Source of the DNA: DATGLE01 sp035294325
GTDB taxonomy: Bacteria > Chloroflexota > Ktedonobacteria > Ktedonobacterales > Ktedonobacteraceae
NCBI GenBank assembly: GCA_035294325.1
Contig: DATGLE010000256.1
Coordinates: 1-8,772, forward strand
Length of the DNA: 8,772 nt
Direction: 5' to 3'
Shown: in pieces, positions 1 to 6,136 of the stretch
Layout: each line of letters starts with the position of its first letter
How positions within the stretch are numbered: position 1 is the stretch's first letter
Position numbers and translations under genes: made by a program
Notes under the pieces: generated by a model
Databases searched by the model: none
What the model was told of the DNA's origin: nothing
Seen by the model: only the letters and a program-made list of their open reading frames with translations

Positions 1-125
1 TCTTCGCGCTGCTTTTGCGCGACATCGAGCGCGTCTGCCGCTACTTTGCGCGCTACGGCGTCGAGGCCGACGCTCAGGCGCTCGCCAGCGACCTGTGGCG
101 GCGCTACCTGTATGGCGGCATGTAG
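1..125 (+). CDS. C-terminal end of a probable RIO-type serine/threonine kinase (5' partial)
   Basis: An open frame enters from the left edge, reads from base 3 and stops at the TAG at 123-125, giving 40 C-terminal residues. The tail begins FALLLRDIERVCRYFARYGV and ends in WRRYLYGGM. A 'LxRDIExVxRYFxRxGV' segment near the C-terminus is what I recall of the RIO1-like kinase fold (ADP/ATP-binding atypical protein kinases), where it closes the C-lobe. The catalytic loop and ATP-binding lysine lie outside the window, so activity cannot be judged. Codon use is strongly GC3-rich, as expected of a real gene here. A perfect palindrome 13 bp past the stop could end its transcript. Another short helical C-terminus cannot be excluded: the frame is secure, the family only likely. 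Confidence 0.5.
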   Translation, partial: FALLLRDIERVCRYFARYGVEADAQALASDLWRRYLYGGM

Positions 126-138
126 TGTCCCGGATATG

Positions 139-186
139 ACGATGCTGGGGATTGCGAGCGCTTGCGCTCGCAATCCCCAGCATCGT
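139..186. repeat. Perfect 22-bp inverted repeat (4-nt loop), possible terminator or REP-type palindrome
   Basis: The left arm 139-160 and right arm 165-186 are perfectly complementary over 22 bp, separated only by cttg. Inside the arms lies a gcgagcg/cgctcgc core next to ggggatt/aatcccc. The palindrome sits 13 bp after the stop of the upstream partial gene. There is no T-run after the right arm (tcctgc follows), so it is not a canonical intrinsic terminator, although a stem this strong could stop or stabilise a transcript from either side. It may be a member of a dispersed palindrome family, which cannot be tested from one window. Confidence 0.85.
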
Positions 187-264
187 TCCTGCAAGGTCGA
201 TCTTGAACGAAAAATCGTCATCTATCATCTTTCTTTCATCGAAGATGGACCTGCTTGTGTAAAC

Positions 265-1305
265 ATGAAGCAGCAAGATCACCCCAACCACGCGGGGATC
301 GACGAGGGGCGCCGCGCGGCGCTGCGCACCCTCGCCCTGATCCCGATCCAGGCATTGGGCCTGGGCGCAATCGCTACCGGGATGCAGTGCTCCTGGAAGG
401 CGCAGGAAGTGTTGACGCACTGCGCGGCGGGCGTCACCGCCTGCTATCATCTGGCGAAGGGGCAGCACGAAGATATCGCCCTGGCCTCCGAAGTCATCAG
501 CGCCTACCTACCGGCCTTGCAAAAGATCGTCAAGGAATCCTCGCTCTCGCGGCAGGAGGCCGCGCACCTGCTCGCCCAATGCTTCTTGCTCAAAGGGACG
601 CTGGCCGTGCATTATGAAGGCCCTCAACAAGCCGCTGCTGATATCCTGCAAGCGCTCACCTATGCTCAAGCCAGCGAGGATCTACCTTTGCAACTTGCGA
701 TCTTACATCGGCAGATATGGATTGCTATCTGTAGCAGGCGGCCAGTACAGGCGCTCAATGCCGCTTTGCAGGCAGAAAATCTGATCGAACATTCTACCAT
801 ACCGCTGTCCCCTGTGATATTGAGTTCGACCTATTCTGGCATAGCAAAAGGTCTTGCCTCAAATCAGCGACAGCAGGAGGCGCAAGCGGCCCTATCTCAA
901 ATGTATATTGCCTTTGCTAAGACAAAGGACGATGAGAACTACGTCTATCTGGACTACGACGGTCCTGCTTATGGTGATGGAATGACGCATTACTATCTGG
1001 GGCAATATGATAAGGCATTTGCAGCTTTCGAGAAGGTTATTGATCCGCAGATGCTCAACTTGTCGGTGGCTTCGGAGCGCTCGCGCATTCAGACCATCAC
1101 TCATATGACGCTGGCGGCCCTGAAGCGCCCGAACAAAGACAAAGAACAGATCGTGCCCTTATGGATGGCTGGCATGCAGGGAGCCAGGAATTTGCGCAGT
1201 GAACAGCGCTACGGTGAGGCGCTGATGGCCTACAGCATCATGGAGGCGCTCTGGTCCGACGATCCCCGGATCCGCGACCTGCGCGACCTCACGGGGCACT
1301 GGTAG
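265..1305 (+). CDS. TPR-repeat protein resembling the C-terminal half of ktedonobacterial XRE-type regulators, lacking the HTH
   Basis: A 346-residue protein of unknown specific role. After a short polar start comes an EGRRAALRTLALIPIQALGL-type hydrophobic stretch (about residues 15-40), then helical pairs typical of tetratricopeptide repeats to the end. One clear repeat is HYYLGQYDKAFAAFEKVID at about 242-260, another is RYGEALMAYSIMEALW at 315-330. In Ktedonobacteria this layout usually follows an N-terminal helix-turn-helix in XRE-like or SARP-like regulators (recalled family knowledge). No HTH is present here, and the in-frame DNA upstream runs through the palindrome at 139-186. I chose ATG 265 because it is the first methionine after that palindrome. 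The ribosome site is poor: only a gaagatgga stretch about 15 nt upstream. The frame stays open for a further 73 codons upstream, but that part looks noncoding. It may be a truncated regulator or a free-standing TPR protein-interaction module. Codon use in about 640-1050 is less GC-rich than in neighbouring genes. Confidence 0.7.
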   Translation: MKQQDHPNHAGIDEGRRAALRTLALIPIQALGLGAIATGMQCSWKAQEVLTHCAAGVTACYHLAKGQHEDIALASEVISAYLPALQKIVKESSLSRQEAAHLLAQCFLLKGTLAVHYEGPQQAAADILQALTYAQASEDLPLQLAILHRQIWIAICSRRPVQALNAALQAENLIEHSTIPLSPVILSSTYSGIAKGLASNQRQQEAQAALSQMYIAFAKTKDDENYVYLDYDGPAYGDGMTHYYLGQYDKAFAAFEKVIDPQMLNLSVASERSRIQTITHMTLAALKRPNKDKEQIVPLWMAGMQGARNLRSEQRYGEALMAYSIMEALWSDDPRIRDLRDLTGHW

Positions 1306-1344
1306 GGGCCGGATTTATAAAAGTTACTGAACACGTCCAGCCCT

Positions 1345-1392
1345 GTCATCCTACGCCGGCTTACGAACGTCATCCTACGCCGGCTTACGAAT
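1345..1392 (+). repeat. Tandem direct repeat, 2 x 24 bp
   Basis: The unit starting gtcatcctacgccggcttac is present at 1345-1368 and again at 1369-1392; the copies differ only in the last base (c versus t). A third gtcatcct follows immediately at 1393 but continues into a REP-like unit (gagcgcag...). The duplication therefore begins with the same eight bases as the REP-like element beside it, suggesting slippage or duplication at that border. Confidence 0.9.
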
Positions 1393-1552
1393 GTCATCCT
1401 GAGCGCAGTGAGCCGTAGCCCTGAGCGCCAGCGAAGGGGAAGGATCTGGCTGCGCGAAGCAGCAGCGTGTCCCTCTGCTGAGCGGCAGAAGCCAGGCGGC
1501 ACTCACACTTCGCTGCGCTTGTGCTGGATCCTTCGCTGCCGCTCAGGATGAC
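1393..1552. repeat. Inverted pair of REP-like elements
   Basis: The left unit (1393-1447) starts gtcatcctgagcgcagtgag and ends in gcgaaggggaaggatct. The right unit (1525-1552) is its inverse, reading tggatccttcgctgccgctc and then aggatgaca. Complementary ends (gtcatcctgagcg with cgctcaggatgac, aaggatc with gatcctt) allow a large snap-back structure. The left unit carries an internal near-duplication (ctgagcg occurs twice). The roughly 77 bp between the units contain small hairpins such as gctgc/gcagc and ctgc/gcag. The core resembles the widespread bacterial intergenic element 'TGTCATCCTGAGCG...AGCGAAGGATCT'. No transposase is nearby. Confidence 0.75.
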
Positions 1553-1696
1553 ATACCTGCTGGCCTGGAGAGGCATTTACCGCTGGTGGTTGGTAAACTT
1601 CATGAATCTTGAACAGCAAATTGAAAACCATTTCGGCCAGAGCAGCGTCTTCTGCGAACCTCTCAAGATGCGTGGCTTGAGTGGGAAGCGAGCATG

Positions 1697-1723
1697 CCAT
1701 CTTGAGCGCCAGCGAAGGATGAC
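1697..1723. repeat. Third, short REP-like unit
   Basis: The segment ccatcttgagcgccagcgaa followed by ggatgac matches the core of the REP-like units at 1393-1447 and 1525-1552, with one change in the left part (catctt for catcct) and without the internal duplication. It is itself weakly palindromic (catctt...aggatg). Confidence 0.65.
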
Positions 1724-1767
1724 ATGGCCCAGAGGGCGGGTAAACCCTGCCCCTACCGGGGCATGGC

Positions 1768-1797
1768 TTGACAGCGCGCGGAAGGGCATTGTACCTT
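1768..1797 (+). promoter_or_regulatory. Possible promoter of the amidohydrolase-lipid kinase operon
   Basis: A perfect -35 box TTGACA lies at 1768-1773. The best -10 match after an 18-bp spacer is TACCTT at 1792-1797, which is poor (three of six). A start near 1804 would leave a leader of about 45 nt before the ATG at 1850. The strong -35 in an otherwise repeat-filled spacer is the main argument. Confidence 0.35.
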
Positions 1798-1849
1798 ATG
1801 ACCATCACCTGGAGGCAATGTCCGAATCAAAGCGCGAAAGGATGCAGCC

Positions 1850-2716
1850 ATGCCCGATTTCCCCATCATCGACGCCCATCTGCACCTCTGGGACCCGGCC
1901 CGCTTCCGTATGTCCTGGCTGGACAATAATCCGGTCCTGGAACAGCGTTACGAACTGGCCGAGTATTGCGAGCACACAAAAAATATAGCAGTTGAGGCGA
2001 TGGTCTATCTGCAAACCGAGGTCGAGACGCCGTATGCCTTCCTTGAGGCGCGCCGGGCCGTAGAGCAAGCCAGAAGCGATCCGCGCATTCAGGGTATTGT
2101 GCCCTGGGCGCCGCTCGAATATGGTGAGCGCGCCCGAGCCTTCCTCGCCGCGCTTAAAGAACTCGATCCGCGTATCAAGGGAGTGCGCCGCATCATTCAA
2201 TTCGAACCTGATCTCGCTTTCTGCCTGCAACCCGATTTTATCAGGGGTGTGCAGATCTTGCCGGAATATGGCTTCTCCTTCGATATTTGCATCGACTACC
2301 GCCATATGGCGAATACGATTACGCTGGTACGCCAGTGCCCGCACACTGCCTTTATCCTCGACCACAGCGGCAAGCCGAATATCAAGGAGCATATGCTTGA
2401 TCCCTGGCGCGAGCAGGTGCAAGAACTGGCCTCGTTCCCCAACGTAATGTGCAAGGTGAGCGGGCTGGTCACTGAGGCAGATCATGCGCACTGGACGCCC
2501 GCCGATCTCGTGCCATATGTCTCGCACGTTCTGACCGTCTTCGGTGAGGATCGCGTGGTATTTGGAGGCGACTGGCCTGTGGTGTTGCAGGCGTCGAGCT
2601 ATGCGCGCTGGGTTGAGACCCTGGATGCGCTCACCGCACATCTCTCCCCGCAGGCGAAGTATAAACTGTGGGCCGGGAACGCTCGCCGCTTCTACCGTCT
2701 CTCACCAGGGCAATAA
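1850..2716 (+). CDS. Amidohydrolase-family protein (COG3618, sugar lactonase-like)
   Basis: A 288-residue metal-dependent hydrolase of the amidohydrolase_2 TIM-barrel family; COG3618 members include L-fuconolactone and L-rhamnonolactone hydrolases. Visible family motifs in order: DAHLHLW at 8-14 (H10 and H12, the HxH on the first strand), a GVRRIIQ segment at 111-117 typical of this COG, LDHSGKP at 170-176, CKVSGL at 201-206, FGGDWP at 238-243 with the catalytic-type aspartate D241, and the closing NARRFY at 277-282. Length is normal and no signal peptide is seen, so it is cytoplasmic. The ATG at 1850 is preceded by gaaagga with 7-nt spacing. The lipid kinase gene follows after 20 bp. No sugar transporter or sugar dehydrogenase is nearby to name the substrate; an actual lactonase role is inferred from the family only. 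Confidence 0.88.
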   Translation: MPDFPIIDAHLHLWDPARFRMSWLDNNPVLEQRYELAEYCEHTKNIAVEAMVYLQTEVETPYAFLEARRAVEQARSDPRIQGIVPWAPLEYGERARAFLAALKELDPRIKGVRRIIQFEPDLAFCLQPDFIRGVQILPEYGFSFDICIDYRHMANTITLVRQCPHTAFILDHSGKPNIKEHMLDPWREQVQELASFPNVMCKVSGLVTEADHAHWTPADLVPYVSHVLTVFGEDRVVFGGDWPVVLQASSYARWVETLDALTAHLSPQAKYKLWAGNARRFYRLSPGQ

Positions 2717-2736
2717 TAACAACAAGGGGGCGCAGC

Positions 2737-3651
2737 ATGGAATCCGCGGAGTCCTCAGATCAACCTCTCATCATTCTCAATCCCGCCGCCAATCGCGGCC
2801 GCATGGAGCACTTTAGAGCCTTGATGCGCAGCCGCGCCGCGCAGGGAGAGGCGGAGTATGTAGAGACCAGCAGAGCAGGCGAGGCGAAAGAGCGCGCGCT
2901 GCATGCGGCCGGGGAGGGGCGCGCCGTTATCATCGTAGGCGGTGATGGCTCGGTCAATGAAGTGGTGAACGGCATCCTCACGGCGGGCAGGCGTGTGCCG
3001 CTGGGCATTGTCGCCGCCGGCTCCGGCAACGATTACGCCTGGAACACGCTCAAACTGCCGCGTGATCCCGCCGCCGCGCTTGAACGAGCGCTGCACGGGC
3101 AACTCATCGATACCGATGCGGGTATCGTCAACGGTCAATATTTTGCCAATTCGTTCAGCATCGGGCTGGATGCCAACGTCGCCGTAGCCGCCGACTGGCT
3201 CAAGAAAATTCCCCTGATGAGCGGGGCGCGGCTCTATTACACCGCGACGGTGCAGCAGATCCTCTTCGGCTACCATCGCTGCCCGTGGCTGAAATTCAAC
3301 CTGGATGGCGACGCTCATGGACCAGCGGAGGGAAGACGCTATGTTCTGGTGGCTGTGACGAACGGGCCGACCTATGGCGCCGGCTTTCGCATCAATCCCA
3401 CTGCCGATCCTTGTGATGGTCTCTTCGATATCTGCTCAATCGACTACAGGCCCGTATTTCGTGCGCTACGTATGCTGCCCGTGGTGCGCAGAGGCGAACA
3501 CTCCGGCTTGCCAGAAATCACTTTTTATCGCGCGAAAAGCGTGCATATCGAGAGCCGGAGCCTGGTCAATATGCAGGTGGATGGCGAGACGACGTGTGCA
3601 GCCACCTTCGATGCCACAATTTTGCCGGGCGCGCTCTGTGTTCGTGTGTGA
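2737..3651 (+). CDS. Diacylglycerol kinase-family lipid kinase (DgkB/YegS/BmrU type)
   Basis: A 304-residue soluble lipid kinase expected to transfer the ATP phosphate to diacylglycerol or a related lipid at the inner face of the membrane, feeding phospholipid turnover. The N-terminal DAGK catalytic domain shows LIILNPAANRGR (11-22), the nucleotide-binding VGGDGSVNEVVNGI (67-80) and AAGSGNDYA (93-101; the family usually has GTGND, here GSGND). The C-terminal beta-sandwich carries ANSFSIGLDANV (137-148), PTADPCDGLFDI (221-232) and the conserved MQVDGE (279-284). Length is typical. ATG 2737 was chosen over an in-frame start at 2668, which lies inside the upstream gene, because aaggggg stands 6 nt before it. 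It follows the amidohydrolase by 20 bp, so they are probably co-transcribed. Its stop lies 6 bp from the stop of the convergent nth. True substrate (diacylglycerol, ceramide or other) is not decidable from sequence. Confidence 0.9.
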   Translation: MESAESSDQPLIILNPAANRGRMEHFRALMRSRAAQGEAEYVETSRAGEAKERALHAAGEGRAVIIVGGDGSVNEVVNGILTAGRRVPLGIVAAGSGNDYAWNTLKLPRDPAAALERALHGQLIDTDAGIVNGQYFANSFSIGLDANVAVAADWLKKIPLMSGARLYYTATVQQILFGYHRCPWLKFNLDGDAHGPAEGRRYVLVAVTNGPTYGAGFRINPTADPCDGLFDICSIDYRPVFRALRMLPVVRRGEHSGLPEITFYRAKSVHIESRSLVNMQVDGETTCAATFDATILPGALCVRV

Positions 3652-3657
3652 CGCCAG

Positions 3658-4338
3658 TTATTGCTTTGCGATGAACGCGGATGGGCACAGCGGCGCCAGC
3701 GCGCATTTCTCACACAGCGGTTTGCGGGCGATGCAGATAGCGCGACCATGAAGGATGAGCATGTGTGAAAGATTGAGCCATTCTTCTTGCGGAACGATAC
3801 GCATGAGATCCTGCTCGATCTTCACCGGATCATCCTGCTTTGTCCAGCCCAGACGGCGCGCGACCCGCGCCACATGCGTATCGACCACGAAGCCGACGAC
3901 AATACCGTAAGCGTTGCCGAGAACCACGTTGGCGGTCTTGCGCGCCACGCCCGGCAGCGTCAACAGCTCTTCCATTGTGCGGGGCACTTCACCTCCGTAC
4001 TCGCTCACAAGACGCTGGCCGGTGGCGCGGATATTTTTGGCCTTGTTGCGATAGAAGCCCGTGGATTTGATGTCCTGTTCCAATTCTTCCTGGCTGACGC
4101 TGGCGTAGTCTTCCGCGCTGCGATACTTCTTAAAAAGTTGCTCGGTAACGATATTGACGCGCTCGTCGGTGCATTGCGCCGAGAGCTGCGTGGCGATGAG
4201 CAGTTCTAGCGGATTGGAGAAATTGAGCGTGCAGGCAGCGTTAGGATAGAGAAGGCGCAACTCGGCGATAATACCCTGTACCTGCTCCGGCGATCCCGGC
4301 TCTGGCCCGGTATAGGTTGGTGGTGACGCAGGCTCCAT
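3658..4338 (-). CDS. nth: Endonuclease III (DNA glycosylase/AP lyase)
   Basis: A 226-residue base-excision repair enzyme that removes oxidised pyrimidines and cleaves the abasic site by beta-elimination. The six-helix barrel begins near residue 20. SNPLELLIATQLSAQCTDERVN (41-62) is the typical Nth helix with the conserved QLSAQ(C)TD. The helix-hairpin-helix is LPGVARKTA (128-136) with catalytic Lys134; the catalytic Asp153 lies in VDTHV. The [4Fe-4S] ligands are C202, C209, C212 and C218 with the canonical C-x6-C-x2-C-x5-C spacing. All key residues are present, so it should be active. The start is ATG at 4338 (minus strand) with gaagga about 6 nt upstream; the frame stays open for 64 more codons but these do not resemble Nth. 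It is convergent with the lipid kinase and divergent from the GTPase operon. Confidence 0.97.
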   Translation of the reverse strand: MEPASPPTYTGPEPGSPEQVQGIIAELRLLYPNAACTLNFSNPLELLIATQLSAQCTDERVNIVTEQLFKKYRSAEDYASVSQEELEQDIKSTGFYRNKAKNIRATGQRLVSEYGGEVPRTMEELLTLPGVARKTANVVLGNAYGIVVGFVVDTHVARVARRLGWTKQDDPVKIEQDLMRIVPQEEWLNLSHMLILHGRAICIARKPLCEKCALAPLCPSAFIAKQ

Positions 4339-4504
4339 AATAATTCCTTCTTCGCTCTGGCAGTCTATATAACTCTTCGGGTCCCCTGCCGCCTCTGGCG
4401 TCAGATCAAGAGCGAACCCGAAAAGTTGCCATTCTATCAATAAAAAAAGTGTAATGGTATCAACTGCAAGGGTCTGTCTAACGTAATAGGTGTATACTAC
4501 CTTA

Positions 4505-4620
4505 CATTCAGATGAGCGCGTAGCGCGCAAGCCTTGCCGGTCTGCTGAGCGTAGCTAGCCGCGCAAGCGGCGTTTCTGAATGAGCTATCAATTCAGATCC
4601 AATGGCATTTCTAATGCCAT
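4505..4620. repeat. Cluster of inverted repeats (REP/BIME-like)
   Basis: cattcag (4505-4511) pairs with ctgaatg (4576-4582), enclosing two smaller hairpins: gcgc/gcgc around gta (4516-4526) and gccgc/gcggc closed by a GCAA tetraloop (4558-4571). ctgaat (4576-4581) can alternatively pair with a second attcag at 4591-4596. A separate 8-bp perfect hairpin atggcatt/aatgccat lies at 4602-4620. No T-run follows any stem closely enough for a terminator; a ctttttg occurs about 17 nt after the last. Confidence 0.65.
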
Positions 4621-4718
4621 CGGGTGTAGCAACAGGTCTTTTTGATTATGGCAGAGCGATGGCGCCGCGTCAAGCGGGCGGAAAATGGGGAAGGAATGGC
4701 GTATGGCCTGCGCGGACT

Positions 4719-4747
4719 TTCCTACATGTGCAGTTATATCGTATAAT
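4719..4747 (+). promoter_or_regulatory. Probable promoter of the GTPase operon
   Basis: A consensus -10 box TATAAT stands at 4742-4747. At 17-bp spacing the -35 position reads TTCCTA (4719-4724), only three of six matches, so an activator or a different upstream contact may be needed. Transcription would begin near 4754, giving a leader of about 70 nt before the GTG start at 4825. Confidence 0.45.
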
Positions 4748-4824
4748 CTAAAGTAGAGGCATAGTACAGGTGATCCACCGCGTGATGAATTTACAAGGTA
4801 CTATACCAGGGAAGGAAATAGAGC

Positions 4825-6129
4825 GTGGCTAGTAACAAACACCGATTCACAAGCGCCGGTGATGACCAGCAGAAGATAAAGAAGAGTATTCTCGATAGCT
4901 TCCTGCGGCGCAGCGGTCGCCCGAGGAACATGCGTGACCTGGGAGTGACGGCGCTCAAGAACCTGCCGGCCAACATCTCCGCCGTACAGGGCTTGATGAA
5001 GGCCGTGAACTGGAAGCAGGCCCAGCAGGAGGTTCTTGAGGGGCTGAACAATACCGTCGTGATTGTGGGCCAGCCCAATACCGGAAAAAGCACACTTTTC
5101 AACAAGATCAAGGGGCAGACGCTCTCCCCGGTATCCGCTCAGGCCGGAACAACGCGCGATCTGATACGTACCGATTTTGGTCCCTTCACCCTGGTTGACA
5201 CGCCCGGCCATCTGCCGAATGTCATGGAAAGCGGCATGGATCAGGCCAGCGTCATTGTGTTTCTGATCGATGCCTCGAAGGGATTGCAGGCGCAGGATCG
5301 AGAGCTGTATAACACCATCAAGGCGTTGAAAAAGCCCACAATTATCGCTGTAAACAAGGTCGATACTTTGCGCGGCGGCGAAGGCGGGGACCAGTTCGCC
5401 ACCGAGGTTGCGGTGCAACTGGGCGTACCCGGCGTTATCCCCATTTCGGCCAGGACGGGCAGAAACCTTGCTGAAGAGCTTATTCCGGCGATTATCGATG
5501 CAAGCCCGGAGGCGGCTCTGGCTATCGGGCGCGAATTGCCGGCCTACCGGCACTCCGCCGCACAGCGCATCATTCGCAATGCGACTCTGGTCAGCCTCGC
5601 GGCAGGTCTGGAGCCGATCCCCTTTGTCGATATCCCGATCCTCATTGGAACCCAGGTGCGCCTGGTGCTGCGCCTTGCGGCGCTCTATGGCGAGCCGCTG
5701 GATAGCGGCGATGCGATGAAACACGCGCGCGAGCTGATCGTGACGTTAATCAGCGGCCTGGGCCTGCGCTTCCTGGCGGAGCAGGCGGCCAAAGCTGTGC
5801 CCTTCGGAGGCGATTTCGTTGCGGGCGCGATTGCCGGAGCGGCTACCTGGTCTATTGGCGAGGTGGCCCTTGAATATTATGAGGGTGGCAAGCATCTCAA
5901 TCCGCGCCGCCTGGCCCGGCTCTATTCAGACTTCTATCACCGGCTGCGCCATGACAGTCAGATGCAGGAACTGCGCGAAGAGTCGCGCCGTGCACTCCAG
6001 CAGAGCGTGGCGAACGAGTCCATCCTGCTACCGGAAGACGCGGTAGACAAAGCGGCGAATGAAGCGGTAAATGACGTGGACAAAGCCCAGGATGAAGCGA
6101 TAAATAAAGTGGAAGAAGGGACGGCGTAA
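4825..6129 (+). CDS. Era-like GTPase with C-terminal DUF697-like domain
   Basis: A 434-residue TRAFAC-class GTPase. All five G motifs are visible: G1 GQPNTGKST (82-90), G2 in AGTTRD (107-112), G3 DTPG (125-128), G4 NKVD (177-180) and G5 SAR (208-210). An about 70-residue basic, helical N-terminal extension precedes the G domain. Residues about 240-365 form a second domain with hydrophobic segments (LVSLAAGLEPIPFVDIPILI, 255-274; FVAGAIAGAATWSIGEVAL, 331-349) matching the DUF697 family, which suggests membrane association. The C-terminus (404-432) is a charged, repeat-like amphipathic stretch (EDAVDKAANEAVNDVDKAQD...), probably a coiled coil. The start is GTG at 4825 with ggaagga upstream (about 9 nt); no in-frame ATG fits better. 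It lies 7 bp from the next gene and is likely co-transcribed with it. Its cellular role is unknown; ribosome- or membrane-linked functions are known for related GTPases, but none can be assigned. Confidence 0.88.
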   Translation: MASNKHRFTSAGDDQQKIKKSILDSFLRRSGRPRNMRDLGVTALKNLPANISAVQGLMKAVNWKQAQQEVLEGLNNTVVIVGQPNTGKSTLFNKIKGQTLSPVSAQAGTTRDLIRTDFGPFTLVDTPGHLPNVMESGMDQASVIVFLIDASKGLQAQDRELYNTIKALKKPTIIAVNKVDTLRGGEGGDQFATEVAVQLGVPGVIPISARTGRNLAEELIPAIIDASPEAALAIGRELPAYRHSAAQRIIRNATLVSLAAGLEPIPFVDIPILIGTQVRLVLRLAALYGEPLDSGDAMKHARELIVTLISGLGLRFLAEQAAKAVPFGGDFVAGAIAGAATWSIGEVALEYYEGGKHLNPRRLARLYSDFYHRLRHDSQMQELREESRRALQQSVANESILLPEDAVDKAANEAVNDVDKAQDEAINKVEEGTA

Positions 6130-6136
6130 CGTAGCC

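Larger units (their letters stand above)
1306..1849. other. Noncoding intergenic stretch built mainly of REP-like repeats
   Basis: These 544 bp separate the TPR gene from the amidohydrolase gene. Short open frames exist on both strands but they run through the repeats and have no convincing start sites. The stretch holds a tandem 24-bp duplication (1345-1392), REP-like units at 1393-1447, 1525-1552 (inverted) and 1697-1723, a small G/C hairpin at 1734-1752 (gggcggg/ccctgccc around taaa), and a possible promoter at 1768-1797. About 1560-1690 shows no recognisable element. Confidence 0.75.
4339..4824. other. Divergent intergenic region between nth and the GTPase operon
   Basis: These 486 bp hold no convincing gene. 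Seen here are the AT-rich upstream region of nth (an A7 run at 4442-4448, read as T7 on its strand), a group of stem-loops at 4505-4620, and a -10 box TATAAT at 4742-4747 for the plus-strand operon. I could not fix a promoter for nth: several TTGATA/TAGAAT-like hexamers occur around 4425-4465 on the minus strand, but none pairs at proper spacing. Confidence 0.6.

Noticed and set aside
46..264. Upstream extension of the TPR gene to ATG 46
   Set aside because: It would overlap the previous gene's end and translate the palindrome at 139-186; the residues do not resemble TPR or HTH sequence.
1818..1988. Alternative frame starting at ATG 1818 after ggagg
   Set aside because: Spacing from ggagg is only 2 nt, the frame ends at 1988 inside the amidohydrolase gene, and its residues show no protein-like pattern.
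1805..2641. Long open frame on the minus strand opposite the amidohydrolase
   Set aside because: It is the antisense shadow of a gene with clear family motifs; GC-rich codon use keeps the opposite strand open.
4339..4530. 64-codon N-terminal extension of nth
   Set aside because: It is AT-rich, does not resemble Nth, and ATG 4338 has a proper ribosome site.
4801..5724. Long open frame on the minus strand opposite the GTPase
   Set aside because: It is the antisense shadow of the GTPase, which carries all five G motifs; the minus-strand product has no recognisable motif.
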